Origin: an uncultured Saprospiraceae bacterium
Lineage (GTDB): Bacteria > Bacteroidota > Bacteroidia > Chitinophagales > Saprospiraceae
DNA: 64,000 nt
Direction of reading: 5' to 3'
NCBI GenBank assembly: GCA_938003955.1
Contig: CALKXE010000002.1
Coordinates: 1 to 64,000, forward strand
The translations under genes were made by a program, and so were the position numbers. Below, piece after piece: positions 9,041 through 18,116 of the stretch. The notes under the pieces were generated by a model. That model was not told the DNA's origin. It saw nothing but the letters and a program-made list of their open reading frames with translations, and made no database searches. Within the stretch, counting starts at the first letter, position 1, and every line of letters begins with the position of its first letter.

Positions 9041-9994
9041 TTAGTGTTTTAGTACTATTTTTCCAAACTGAGCACCAGCCTCCATTCTTTCAAAAGCCAG
9101 TCTCCCCTCTTCTAATGAGAATACTTGATCGACAATAGGCTTGATTTTATGATCAGTTACGAATGCTAACATATCTCTAAAGTCTTGATCACTCCCCATC
9201 GTAGAACCCAAAATAGATATCTGCCTCCAGAACAACAACTGAGGATTAAGATTTTGGTATTTCCCAAGAGTAGCTCCATAGAAACCTATCCTAGCCCCTG
9301 GCTTACAGATCTTAATCAGATGTTGGAATGACTCGCCGCCTGCACTGTCAATGATTACATCAAAATCCGTTTCTACATCTTTATACCATGATTCATTCTT
9401 ATAATTGTATCCACCTTTGGCACCCATTGAAATAGCTTTTGATATCTTTTCCTCAGATCCACTGGTAACGTACACATCACACCCTAGAGCTACTGCAAAC
9501 TGAACAGCAAACAAAGCTACTCCTCCGCCTGTTCCCGTAACGAGCACCTTATCTCTAGATTTGGCTTGACATCGTGACATTAAGACTCTATAGGCCGTAA
9601 GCCCAGCCAAAGGCAATGCAGCCGCTTCTTCAATACTTAGATGATCCGGCTTATCATATATATTTTCATTGGCAATCGATATATACTCTGCAAATGTTCC
9701 ATCAGTAGGCATGCCCAGCACCTCAAAATCATCAGACTGAACAGCTTCATTCTCTCCCCAAGCAAGGCTAGGGTTAATAATAACGTTTCTACCATCTAGT
9801 TCTCCCACACCATCAGAGCCTAAGATTGCTCCTTCTTTGATTCCCGGGTACATTCCTTTCGTTATCCAAATATCTCTATGATTAAGAGCTGATGCTAACA
9901 ATTTTACGATTGAATGTCCTACTGATGCAATAGGCTTGTCTGCATCCATCAGATTCACTGGACTTCCTATCTTTCCTATGGTCAATGCCTTCAT
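9041..9994 (-). CDS. Zinc-independent MDR-family NAD(P)H oxidoreductase (quinone oxidoreductase-like)
   Basis: A medium-chain dehydrogenase/reductase of 317 residues. A GroES-like N-terminal half includes ALNHRDIWITKGMYPG. The Rossmann segment begins near residue 151 with VTGTGGGVALFAVQFA, and DVIIDSAGG follows. The structural and catalytic zinc cysteines of alcohol dehydrogenases are not seen, placing it with quinone oxidoreductase/enoyl reductase-like members. It likely reduces a carbonyl or quinone using NAD(P)H in the cytosol. The substrate is unknown and the neighbours do not clarify it. Confidence 0.87.
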   Translation of the reverse strand: MKALTIGKIGSPVNLMDADKPIASVGHSIVKLLASALNHRDIWITKGMYPGIKEGAILGSDGVGELDGRNVIINPSLAWGENEAVQSDDFEVLGMPTDGTFAEYISIANENIYDKPDHLSIEEAAALPLAGLTAYRVLMSRCQAKSRDKVLVTGTGGGVALFAVQFAVALGCDVYVTSGSEEKISKAISMGAKGGYNYKNESWYKDVETDFDVIIDSAGGESFQHLIKICKPGARIGFYGATLGKYQNLNPQLLFWRQISILGSTMGSDQDFRDMLAFVTDHKIKPIVDQVFSLEEGRLAFERMEAGAQFGKIVLKH

Positions 9995-10224
9995 ATCATT
10001 TCTATTATAAGCATAAAGATATTAATTGAAAATTACTTCGTTATAATAATTCACATTACAATTAAACATTATATGTTATCTTCACTTTGAAGTAATGTAA
10101 AAACTCCGAATCATACCTAGCTGTAAGGCTTATAGCAATTGACAAAGCTCATTTTTCTTTTCATAGCATTATATATCGGAGGAAAAATAGCTACTGTCCA
10201 ATTGCTACAATGTTTGCAGTAATA

Positions 10225-10257
10225 GGTGATGCGCGAGCTTTTAACTACTTCATCACC
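10225..10257 (+). promoter_or_regulatory. Hairpin just upstream of rmuC
   Basis: A perfect 7-bp inverted repeat, GGTGATG at 10225-10231 and CATCACC at 10251-10257, ends 13 bases before the rmuC start codon. It has no T-run, so it is not a normal terminator. If transcribed it would sit against the ribosome entry site. A second inverted repeat (TAGCAATTG 10133-10141, CAATTGCTA 10199-10207) lies further upstream. Confidence 0.35.
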
Positions 10258-10270
10258 AAATACTTAATGA

Positions 10271-11560
10271 ATGAATAGTTCCCTTATCATATTATCAATC
10301 ATAATCGTTTTCTTAATCGTACTTGCTGTAGTGTATGCTTCGATGCGTAATGCGACAGCCGAAAAAGATAATACCATAAAACGACTTGAAGATCAGATAA
10401 CATTTGTGACAGGAGAGCTCAATCAAGAGCGGAACTTACTTGCTGAATCAAAACAAAATATCAATGAGTTATCAAAAGACAACTCTACCCTCTCAGCCAA
10501 CCTATATAACCTCCAAGAACGATATCAAGAGGTATTATTAGATGAAAAAGGCAAGCAAGAAAAGTTTGAACTCCTTGCTAATAGAATTCTGGACGAAAAG
10601 ACAAAACGATTTGACGAGCAGCACAAAGAAGGAATCAAGGAAATATTAAATCCGCTAAAAGAAAGAATAAATAGATTCGAAGAGAAAGTCGATCTAACCA
10701 ATAAAGAAACGATATCTCGACACTCCGCCCTGAATGCTCAACTCAATCATCTCAAAGAGCTCAACAATCAGATTACAAAGGAAACAACTAACTTAACCAA
10801 AGCATTAAAAGGTGATAATAAAACACAAGGGAACTGGGGTGAGATAATCTTAGAATCTATACTCCAAAAATCAGGTCTTGTAAAAGATAGAGAGTATGTA
10901 GTCCAACCCACATTTAGAAATGAACATGGAAAAATGATCAGACCAGATGTGGTCATCAATCTTCCAGACAATAAAAAGATCATTATTGATTCTAAGGTGA
11001 GTCTAAAGGCTTATGACAGCTTCCTGTCAAGTGACGATGACCTGGATCAAAAAACGGCATTAAAGGCACTCTCATTATCCGTAAAGACACATATCGATGG
11101 CCTTTCTGCCAAGAACTATCATGAGGTCTATAATATTGACAGTCCAGACTTCGTCTTGATGTTCATTCCGATCGACACCGCTTTTGCAGCAGCCTTATCA
11201 CACAACCCGGATTTGTATAATTATGCCTTTGATAAGAATATAGTAATAGTCACTTCATCTACTCTACTCGCCACATTAAAAACAGTAGACTCAATGTGGA
11301 AAAATGAAAAACAGCAAAAAAATGCATTAGAAATTGCTGAAGAAGCGGGAAAGATGTACGATAAGTTTACCAACCTAGTTGAGGATTTCGTCAAAATAGG
11401 AGAACGATTAGATATGACTAAGAATGTCTATGAAGAATCAATGAAGAAATTATCTACAGGAAAAGGCAGTCTTATATCAAAAGCTGAAAAAATGAAGTCA
11501 TTAGGTGCTAAAGCTAATAAAAGTATCCGTCAATCATTAATCGATCGATCAGCAGAATGA
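10271..11560 (+). CDS. rmuC: RmuC family DNA recombination-associated protein
   Basis: A protein of 429 residues: one N-terminal membrane helix (about residues 5-24), a long coiled-coil (about 30-180) and the RmuC domain, with recognisable GNWGEIILESILQKSGL, RPDVVINLPDNKKIIIDSKVS and FIPIDTAFAAAL. The family is related to restriction-endonuclease folds and is linked by genetics to limiting inversions between short repeats; its biochemical activity is not firmly settled. The stretch with D and DSK residues resembles the PD-(D/E)XK core. It converges on the MATE gene with a 7-bp gap. The start is the second of two close ATGs; the first is followed by a stop after three codons. Confidence 0.93.
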   Translation: MNSSLIILSIIIVFLIVLAVVYASMRNATAEKDNTIKRLEDQITFVTGELNQERNLLAESKQNINELSKDNSTLSANLYNLQERYQEVLLDEKGKQEKFELLANRILDEKTKRFDEQHKEGIKEILNPLKERINRFEEKVDLTNKETISRHSALNAQLNHLKELNNQITKETTNLTKALKGDNKTQGNWGEIILESILQKSGLVKDREYVVQPTFRNEHGKMIRPDVVINLPDNKKIIIDSKVSLKAYDSFLSSDDDLDQKTALKALSLSVKTHIDGLSAKNYHEVYNIDSPDFVLMFIPIDTAFAAALSHNPDLYNYAFDKNIVIVTSSTLLATLKTVDSMWKNEKQQKNALEIAEEAGKMYDKFTNLVEDFVKIGERLDMTKNVYEESMKKLSTGKGSLISKAEKMKSLGAKANKSIRQSLIDRSAE

Positions 11561-11567
11561 GGCCTTT

Positions 11568-12905
11568 TTAAAATCTCTTAACATGCCACTTCTTGCTTCT
11601 CAGATACCAATAAACTACTGCAGTGATACCTATCCAATAGAAGACTTCTACACCCCAAGCCCAATGCAAGCTAAGATTCATGTACTTGATTACAATTACT
11701 GAATAAACAATATAAAACACAACAAACAAGGATTGAATCCATAAAGCTGTTTTAGTGTGCCCTGTACCCGTAAGTGCATTCATAAAAGTAGACCCAATCG
11801 AAAATATAGCTAGAATCAGTACTAATAACGGAAGCAATGATTTCGCCTCATTAACCAATGACATATCTTCCCCTCCAAATAAAGGGTAGAGGAAAAATTC
11901 TGGAAAAATAGCTACCGGCACAGCCAAGATCAAAGTAGAAAACAAATTCAACTTCGCTGTTTTGAAGGCTATTGGGATAACTGCTTGTCTTTTCTTATTG
12001 CCTATAAAATTACTAACAAGTGTATTGATACCCGCTGAATACCCCCAGCATGGAATCGATAGAATCAGATAGATATTCCTGATCAAATTGGAAATTTCTA
12101 ATGGACGACTGCCCATATTTTCTATTAAAGTAAAAAATATAAACCATGATCCTAAACCTACTATCGACTGCCAAACTATAGGTGCTGAGATATCATAAGT
12201 CTGCTTGATTAATGGAACATTAAATTTCTCAAATCCTGTAATCTTATACGCCTTGTTCGTTTTATCAAAAAGCATGTAAAGGACAAATGCCCCGAATGCA
12301 ACAACCTCGGCTAATGTAGAAGCTAATCCAGCGCCTGCGATGCCCATAGGCTCGAATCCAAACTTACCATAGATGAACACATAGTTGAGCACAATATTGA
12401 CAACAATCAAAATAATGGTATCATAGATGATAATCCTCGTCTTGGCAACTCCAGTATAAAAGGCAACAAACGATACGCCTATATAACTAAAGAACACTCC
12501 AAAACTTCTAGGAATTATATACTCTAAGCACTTCTCATATATGACTGGATTGTCTATGAATAGACTAAAGAACCATGCTGAACCAAAATACAAAAAGAGA
12601 AAAATAGCAATCGCCATTGCCAATTCAAACATGACGAGCGCTTTAAAATAATCACCAGCTGCGGCATAATCACGTTCTCCGTGTCTACGAGCTATTAATA
12701 TCTGCCCACCTCTAGAGAAACCGTACCCTATTGATGCGATAAGTAGGTAAAATACGCCAACCAAGCCTACAGCTGCGAAATCTACTTCACTTACGTGATA
12801 TAAAAATACATTATCACATAATACTATAATATTCTGCGCAGCACTGCCCAGCATAATGGGGACAGAGATTGCAAGTATTTGTTTGTAAGAGGTGTTTAGC
12901 CGCAT
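11568..12905 (-). CDS. MATE family multidrug/toxin exporter
   Basis: An inner-membrane transporter of 445 residues with about twelve hydrophobic helices in two homologous halves, the normal MATE (NorM/DinF-like) architecture. Features include the early SVPIMLGSAAQNIIVLCDNVFL and an SRGGQILIARRHGERD cytoplasmic loop. MATE proteins export cationic drugs or metabolites using Na+ or H+ gradients. The substrate cannot be inferred. It is last in a same-strand series with the M48 peptidase gene 79 bp upstream. Confidence 0.92.
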   Translation of the reverse strand: MRLNTSYKQILAISVPIMLGSAAQNIIVLCDNVFLYHVSEVDFAAVGLVGVFYLLIASIGYGFSRGGQILIARRHGERDYAAAGDYFKALVMFELAMAIAIFLFLYFGSAWFFSLFIDNPVIYEKCLEYIIPRSFGVFFSYIGVSFVAFYTGVAKTRIIIYDTIILIVVNIVLNYVFIYGKFGFEPMGIAGAGLASTLAEVVAFGAFVLYMLFDKTNKAYKITGFEKFNVPLIKQTYDISAPIVWQSIVGLGSWFIFFTLIENMGSRPLEISNLIRNIYLILSIPCWGYSAGINTLVSNFIGNKKRQAVIPIAFKTAKLNLFSTLILAVPVAIFPEFFLYPLFGGEDMSLVNEAKSLLPLLVLILAIFSIGSTFMNALTGTGHTKTALWIQSLFVVFYIVYSVIVIKYMNLSLHWAWGVEVFYWIGITAVVYWYLRSKKWHVKRF

Positions 12906-12984
12906 TGTAGTCTGCTCGATACTTATTCTAAAACAATAAATTCAATTTAAAATATAAAGGTAAAAGTAAGTTAGTCAAAATAAC

Positions 12985-13827
12985 TTACTGAGGGCCGTCA
13001 TACCTTTCAATTGATTCCAATATTTTCTGCCTTCTATTTTCTGGGCTAGGATGCGATGATTGAAATTCTGGAGTTTTTGCTCCACCACTTGCTTCTTCGA
13101 GTATATCCATAACACCAATCAAATTCTTTGCATCATATCCAGCTTCTAACATCAGCCTAACTCCAAAATCATCAGATTCTAACTCTTGATCTCTACCGTA
13201 ACTCATGCTACTGTAATTCCCAACGACGCTAGCCACTTGTGCGACAGAACCGTTACCACCAGAGCCTATCATTACACTCTGTATTAATCCCTGGATAAAT
13301 CCTTGACTTGCCATACGTTCAGCTCCATGCCTGTGTATTACATGACCAATTTCATGACCTAATACACCAGCCAATTGATCTTCATTTTCGAATTTTGCAT
13401 ATAGTGCTGCGGTAATAAATACTTGACCTCCGGGCAATGCAAATGCATTTACCGTACGATCGTCCCGTAACAAATGAAACTCGAATGGATATTGAGATCG
13501 CCTAACGATGCTATTGTTCACCAATCGTTTACCAACTCCAGCAACTTGTTCTCTTGCTCTTTCGTCAGGATGTAATCCTCCATGCTGTTGAGCCATCTGA
13601 GGTCTAGATTGTAAACCTATAGCTACTTCCTCTTCAGTAGTCCATTGAACGCGTTGTTCTTCACCAGTAATAGGATTCTTTTGTGTATTTGTATAAAATT
13701 TAAATGCTTGAAAAGCTGCCATTGCTAGCCCGATAATCAGCATTAATTTGAATCTACTTGTTCCTCCTCCTCTACCTTGTCGACTGTATGGATCTCCAGT
13801 ACCGCCATAATATCTTCCGTTTGCCAT
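12985..13827 (-). CDS. M48 family zinc metallopeptidase
   Basis: A 280-residue peptidase. A short glycine/arginine-rich N-terminus is followed by one membrane helix (about 27-44), then a periplasmic M48 domain. The zinc site is H158-E159-I-G-H162 with the ExxxD helix ELESD at 215-219, whose first Glu is the expected third ligand. It is related to LoiP/BepA-type enzymes that clear misfolded envelope proteins, but the TPR domain of BepA is absent. It starts 21 bp after the stop of the small membrane-protein gene, so the two are probably one transcript. Confidence 0.92.
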   Translation of the reverse strand: MANGRYYGGTGDPYSRQGRGGGTSRFKLMLIIGLAMAAFQAFKFYTNTQKNPITGEEQRVQWTTEEEVAIGLQSRPQMAQQHGGLHPDERAREQVAGVGKRLVNNSIVRRSQYPFEFHLLRDDRTVNAFALPGGQVFITAALYAKFENEDQLAGVLGHEIGHVIHRHGAERMASQGFIQGLIQSVMIGSGGNGSVAQVASVVGNYSSMSYGRDQELESDDFGVRLMLEAGYDAKNLIGVMDILEEASGGAKTPEFQSSHPSPENRRQKILESIERYDGPQ

Positions 13828-13848
13828 AGTTATCTATTTCCGCTTATT

Positions 13849-14130
13849 TTAAAATATAAAATTAGAAATAATTCCAATTACCGTAACTGCAAAAGCTGCT
13901 CTTATAGAATAATCTATATCTGGAATCATTTTCACTACAAAACAATAAATAACTACTGGTATGCACATAATAGCAACCAATGCAATCATTGCTGCAACTG
14001 AAAATCCAATTGCTTGCAGATATCCTGCCATCGGCATTCCTCCACCCGCTCCTTCTAATATTAAAAACATAAAAGCAGCAATCATGAATATAAGCATTGC
14101 CCAGCTACTTTTGTCCATTCTAAAATCCAT
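13849..14130 (-). CDS. Small three-helix membrane protein of unknown function
   Basis: Ninety-three residues with three hydrophobic segments (roughly 9-27, 32-62 and 72-92) and few charges outside them. No family is recognised. It lies between the subunit-3-like gene (20 bp upstream) and the M48 peptidase gene (21 bp downstream) on the same strand, so it is probably expressed with them. A role as partner of the membrane-anchored peptidase is possible but speculative. Confidence 0.7.
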   Translation of the reverse strand: MDFRMDKSSWAMLIFMIAAFMFLILEGAGGGMPMAGYLQAIGFSVAAMIALVAIMCIPVVIYCFVVKMIPDIDYSIRAAFAVTVIGIISNFIF

Positions 14131-14150
14131 AATATATATTTTCGTTTCTT

Positions 14151-14717
14151 TTAGTTAAGTGCATATGTTCCACCAACATCACCAACGGGTATACAACCTT
14201 GGTAAGGTCCTGGTACTGGCAAATATACTAAAGCTTGAGTAGCTCCAACCTCTGATGTAAAAAAACCTGCAGCAACCATTCCTTTTATTTGGGAAAATAA
14301 CTGTTGATCATCGCCATCATAAGCTTTGGCATCGTCCGCAGTTTGTTGTATTACTGCATCCATTTCGTCGGGACTCAATTTAACAAACTTCTTTTTATAC
14401 TTAGACTGAGACAATTCATTAAAGACACTAATTCCTTCTTTAATTTTATTCTTTTCTTCATCATTAAAATTAAAAGAAACAGCTTCGTCCAGGTATCTGT
14501 GCACAAGTGCATCTTTAGCTCCAGGTGTATCCGTCTTAGGTATTATCCTTTCAGACACCTCGGCAAGCATGTCTATCTCATCTTGTGAGAAGAAGGAAGG
14601 CTTCCAACCATCACTAGTGTCTGCTTTACAACCATTCAATACAGCTATCGAAGTTCCTCCGACTAATCCATAGCCTAAAAATATCGCTGATGCTTTTAAT
14701 ATATCTCTTCTTTCCAT
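14151..14717 (-). CDS. Gluconate 2-dehydrogenase subunit 3 family protein (partner of GMC oxidoreductase)
   Basis: The start chosen is the ATG at 14717 because it gives MERRDILK, a twin-arginine motif, right at the N-terminus; the upstream ATG at 14756 would place it at residue 14 and abut the GMC stop. From 14717 the protein has 188 residues, with a Tat-like signal and a possible lipobox Cys30 (VLNGC). The remainder matches the gluconate_2-dh3 family (SERIIPKTDTPGA). Such small subunits accompany flavin-dependent GMC subunits and often carry them through the Tat system. The gene follows the GMC gene directly on the same strand, so together they probably form a periplasmic sugar dehydrogenase. 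Confidence 0.9.
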   Translation of the reverse strand: MERRDILKASAIFLGYGLVGGTSIAVLNGCKADTSDGWKPSFFSQDEIDMLAEVSERIIPKTDTPGAKDALVHRYLDEAVSFNFNDEEKNKIKEGISVFNELSQSKYKKKFVKLSPDEMDAVIQQTADDAKAYDGDDQQLFSQIKGMVAAGFFTSEVGATQALVYLPVPGPYQGCIPVGDVGGTYALN

Positions 14718-14755
14718 TACATTTCTTTTGTTTGATTCAATAACAACAATACCCA

Positions 14756-16459
14756 CTACCCGTTTTTCTTTAGATCATTTACAGCATGTTCTACTGCTCG
14801 AGCTGTTAATGCCATATAAGTCAATGATGGATTTACACAAGCCGCACTTGTCATTGCAGCTCCATCAGTAACATATACATTGGTCGCTGCATGTACTTGA
14901 TTATTTCCATTCAGTACAGATGTCTTAGGATCTCTACCCATTCTCGCAGTCCCCATTTCGTGAATTCCAAGACCTGGATTACAACCACTATCGTATTCTT
15001 CCACATCCTTGAGTCCGGCTCTTTCTAACATTTCAGCTGCGGCCGACATCATTTCTTTTCTCATCGCATATTCATTGTCTTTCCACTCTGCATCCATTGT
15101 AAGTGTAGGGAGACCATGTATGTCTTTTACATCTTCATTTAAGTAGATACGGTTTTCATGGTATGGCAGACATTCTCCAAATCCCATCAATCCCATAGAC
15201 CAATCTCCTGGACTATTTGTGATTGCATTCTTATAATCAGCTCCAAAATCAGCTTCAGCAACATTCTGCCACCATCCTGCTCTAGATCCACCTCCCTGAT
15301 AACCAAAACCTCTCAGATAATCTTTTCGTTTTGTTTTATCATTTAAATTTTGAAATCTAGGAACATAAATACCATTTGGTCTACGCCCTTTATAGTATTG
15401 ATCAGCAAACTTCTCAGACTTTCCACTTGCGCCTAACTTGAAGTGATGATCCATTACATTGTGGCCTAACTCACCACTGTCATTTCCAAAACCATTCGGA
15501 AACCGCTCTGACTTACTATTCATCATGATCCAAGTAGATCCGAAAGATGATGCGCATAGGAAAATTACTTTTGCAAAATATTCCTTGATCTCTCCTGATT
15601 CTGCATCTTTAATTCTTACGCCTTTTGCTTTTTGCGTTTTATCATCATAGATCAATTCCATTACGATAGACCATGGTCGTATCGTTAGATTCCCCGTAGC
15701 TTCTGCCGCGGGAAGCGTTGATGAATTACTACTAAAGTATGCACCATAAGGACAACCTCTCATACATCTATTCCTAGATTGACATGAACCTCTGGTTCCT
15801 ATAGGCTCAGTAAGATTAGCAGCTCTGCCGATCATCATCATACGATCATTGTAATTTTCCTTTATCCGTTCTGCTACTTCTTTTTCTATACAGTTAAGCT
15901 CCATTGGTTTTTGGAATATTCCATCAGGTAGATGAGGCAATCCAGCTTTCCTTCCACTTACACCAATAAACTTTTCTACCTTATCATACCAAGGTGCTAT
16001 ATCTTTATATCTAATAGGCCAATCTACAGCAACACCCTCTTTAGCATTGGCTTCAAAATCAAGATCACTCCATCTATATGATTGTCTACCCCATAGAAGT
16101 GAACGACCTCCTACTTGATAAGACCTGATCCAATCGAATGGTTTCTCTTCCGTATATGGATGCTCTGTATCTTTTGGCCATTGATGAATATATGCCCTGT
16201 TAGTCGTATATCCAGTACGATTATTCTTTTCATAATCCTTAAGCTCTTCTTTGGTTAGTTTCCCCCTATTTTTCATTTCCCAATCATCTAGATTGGCAGT
16301 AGGATAATCACCATGTTTGACCATACGTCCTCTTTCGAGTACCATCGTCTTCATGCCTTTTTCGCATAGCTCTTTGGCAGCCCAGCCACCACTAATACCT
16401 GAACCAACGACAATTGCATCATAGGTTACCTCATCTTCTCCATTAGTGTTAAAATACAT
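14756..16459 (-). CDS. GMC family FAD-dependent sugar oxidoreductase (glucoside 3-dehydrogenase-like)
   Basis: A flavoprotein of 567 residues. The FAD dinucleotide motif GSGISGG is at residues 19-25, and the C-terminal GMC signatures include GIHEMGTARMG and ACVNPSLTYMALTARAVEHA, the latter carrying the Asn and following His region near the active site. The RGCPYGAYF segment with its cysteines is typical of the branch that works with a gluconate_2-dh3 subunit. Members include glucoside 3-dehydrogenases and gluconate/sorbitol dehydrogenases that pass electrons to a membrane acceptor. It has no signal peptide of its own; export with the Tat-signal partner encoded next is inferred. The upstream isomerase-like gene supports carbohydrate oxidation, but the substrate is not known. 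Confidence 0.92.
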   Translation of the reverse strand: MYFNTNGEDEVTYDAIVVGSGISGGWAAKELCEKGMKTMVLERGRMVKHGDYPTANLDDWEMKNRGKLTKEELKDYEKNNRTGYTTNRAYIHQWPKDTEHPYTEEKPFDWIRSYQVGGRSLLWGRQSYRWSDLDFEANAKEGVAVDWPIRYKDIAPWYDKVEKFIGVSGRKAGLPHLPDGIFQKPMELNCIEKEVAERIKENYNDRMMMIGRAANLTEPIGTRGSCQSRNRCMRGCPYGAYFSSNSSTLPAAEATGNLTIRPWSIVMELIYDDKTQKAKGVRIKDAESGEIKEYFAKVIFLCASSFGSTWIMMNSKSERFPNGFGNDSGELGHNVMDHHFKLGASGKSEKFADQYYKGRRPNGIYVPRFQNLNDKTKRKDYLRGFGYQGGGSRAGWWQNVAEADFGADYKNAITNSPGDWSMGLMGFGECLPYHENRIYLNEDVKDIHGLPTLTMDAEWKDNEYAMRKEMMSAAAEMLERAGLKDVEEYDSGCNPGLGIHEMGTARMGRDPKTSVLNGNNQVHAATNVYVTDGAAMTSAACVNPSLTYMALTARAVEHAVNDLKKNG

Positions 16460-16602
16460 ATCTATTTAAGGTTTTTGCAAGTAAAAGAAGCATGATGCTA
16501 CTGGTACTTATATTTTATATTTACTTTAATAAAGCTGTGAAAGCCATATTGTATATTTTTCGAAATCTACTTATTTTATGTCACTTAAGTATCTCCAACT
16601 TG
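16460..16602. other. Upstream region of the GMC gene
   Basis: About 140 AT-rich bases between the GMC start codon and the 92-bp repeats. The promoter of the GMC operon is expected here, but no perfect TAnnTTTG box is visible on the minus strand. An apparent 63-codon plus-strand frame runs into the repeat and is not supported. Confidence 0.4.
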
Positions 16603-16990
16603 CCCCATGAACATTTTCATCTCAAGTCACACTCAAAATCTTCGGAAGTTAAAGTTCATAGAAGATTATTTATGCATAATTAAAATAAATAGTGCCCCAT
16701 GAACATTTTTATATCTAAGGCAACACCCAAACTTCAGAAATTAAAGTTCATGCAAAATTTGTTATACATAATCCTTTAGATATCCCCCATGAACATTTTC
16801 ATCTCAAGTCACACTCAAAATCTTCGGAAGTTAAAGTTCATAGAAGATTATTTATGCATAATTAAAATAAATAGTGCCCCATGAACATTTTCATATCTAA
16901 GGCAACACCCAAACTTCAGAAATTAAAGTTCATAGAAGATTATTTATGCATAATTAAAATAAATAGTGCCACATGAACATTTTCATATAT
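16603..16990. repeat. 92-bp tandem repeat, 4.2 copies, organised as a 182-bp duplicated pair
   Basis: Units start at 16603, 16695, 16785, 16877 and a partial at 16969 (spacings 92, 90, 92, 92), each beginning CCCCATGAACATTTT (CCACATGAAC in the last). There are two subtypes: units 1 and 3 read TCTCAAGTCACACTC, units 2 and 4 read TATCTAAGGCAACACC. Units 1+2 and 3+4 are therefore a duplicated pair, almost identical for about 150 bases. ATGAAC near the start and GTTCAT near the middle of each unit are inverted, so each unit can form a hairpin. The last partial unit contains the stop codon of the isomerase-like gene. Confidence 0.95.
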
Positions 16991-17861
16991 CACATATCTT
17001 AACTCCTTCTCTTAGTGACTCCAATGGATCTTGACGCGTAGGGATAAACTCCTGAGCTACATACCCATCAAACCCGCCTTCATGGATTGCTCGCATTATG
17101 GCTTTATAGTTTAGTTCTTGCGTTTCATTAATTTCATTCCTGCCTGGTACTCCGCCTGTATGAAAGTGAGAAATATAAGTTTTATTCTTTTTGATCGTAT
17201 CAATCACATTACCTTCCATGACCTGCATATGATAGATGTCGTACAATAGTTTAAATTCAGTGGACCCAAGTTTACGAGCAAGATTAACACCCCACTCCGT
17301 ATGATCGCACATATAATCTACATGTCCACCACTTTTACTATTTAGTAATTCCATTACTATTTTCACATTGTACCTCTCTGCAATTTTCATAATTGGATCT
17401 AGACCAACTGCACAGTTTTCTAATCCTAGTTCGTCAGACATTCCATTCCTATTTCCTGAGAAGCATATGATCTGTGAAATACCCTTATCGGCAGCTCTTG
17501 GAATTAGATCAGTATAGTCCGCTAATAACTTTGCATGATTATTCAGATCATTAAATCCTTTTTCTATTCCTAGTTCACTCCCGTTTGAAATAGCACAAGT
17601 AAGTCCACGCTTTATCATTATATCCCATTCATTAGGACTAAGCAGTTCAATGGATTTCATTCCTAGCTCTTGAGCTGTCTCAGCAAGTTGCTCCAAAGGT
17701 ATCTTAGAGTAACACCATCTGCATGCAGAGTGCTTTACCTTTCCTTTTAATGAAAAAGGTACTTCGACAACCGGCGTATCTTTAGGAGAACAGGAAGTAG
17801 ATGCTACAGCAATCGCAGAAGCCGCTAAAACTGAGTTCTTTATTAATTTACGTCTTTTCAA
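16983..17861 (-). CDS. Tat-exported hydroxypyruvate isomerase-like TIM-barrel protein
   Basis: A sugar phosphate isomerase/epimerase-family (AP endonuclease 2 TIM barrel) protein of 292 residues starting at TTG. The N-terminus MKRRKLIKN is a twin-arginine signal, and ASTSC (Cys24) could be a lipobox. HFHTGGVPGRNEINETQELNY resembles the conserved segment of hydroxypyruvate isomerases, and metal-binding Glu/His residues appear in VMELLNS, LYDIYHMQ and AQEFIP. Exported relatives are common in Bacteroidota next to GMC dehydrogenases and are thought to act on oxidised sugars. The reaction here is unproven. The stop codon lies within the flanking 92-bp repeat, so the C-terminal codons may have been remodelled by it. 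Confidence 0.87.
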   Translation of the reverse strand: MKRRKLIKNSVLAASAIAVASTSCSPKDTPVVEVPFSLKGKVKHSACRWCYSKIPLEQLAETAQELGMKSIELLSPNEWDIMIKRGLTCAISNGSELGIEKGFNDLNNHAKLLADYTDLIPRAADKGISQIICFSGNRNGMSDELGLENCAVGLDPIMKIAERYNVKIVMELLNSKSGGHVDYMCDHTEWGVNLARKLGSTEFKLLYDIYHMQVMEGNVIDTIKKNKTYISHFHTGGVPGRNEINETQELNYKAIMRAIHEGGFDGYVAQEFIPTRQDPLESLREGVKICDI

Positions 17862-18116
17862 AAGTATTTCTTTTAGCCAAAGCTTAATAATTGAATCAAG
17901 CTATCAATTTCTCATTCTGTCCCAAAGTAAAAATATTATTGATGAATTTCAACTTAATACCATTGACTTATTCTGAATAAGAAGAATAAATCAAATCAAA
18001 AAACTATTCCCTCAATAGAATACATAACTCTTGGGACGGAATAAAGACTAACTTATTATATAAAAATAGTATATATATAATCTTAGTGCATATCTTTATT
18101 GTAGAATAGCGAACTT

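Noticed and set aside
16492-16683. A 63-codon frame between the GMC gene and the 92-bp repeats
   Set aside because: About half its length lies in the repeat unit and it has no similarity or promoter.
16603-16990. CRISPR-like direct repeats of 92 bp
   Set aside because: Period and sequence identity show a simple tandem duplication with two subtypes; there are no spacers.
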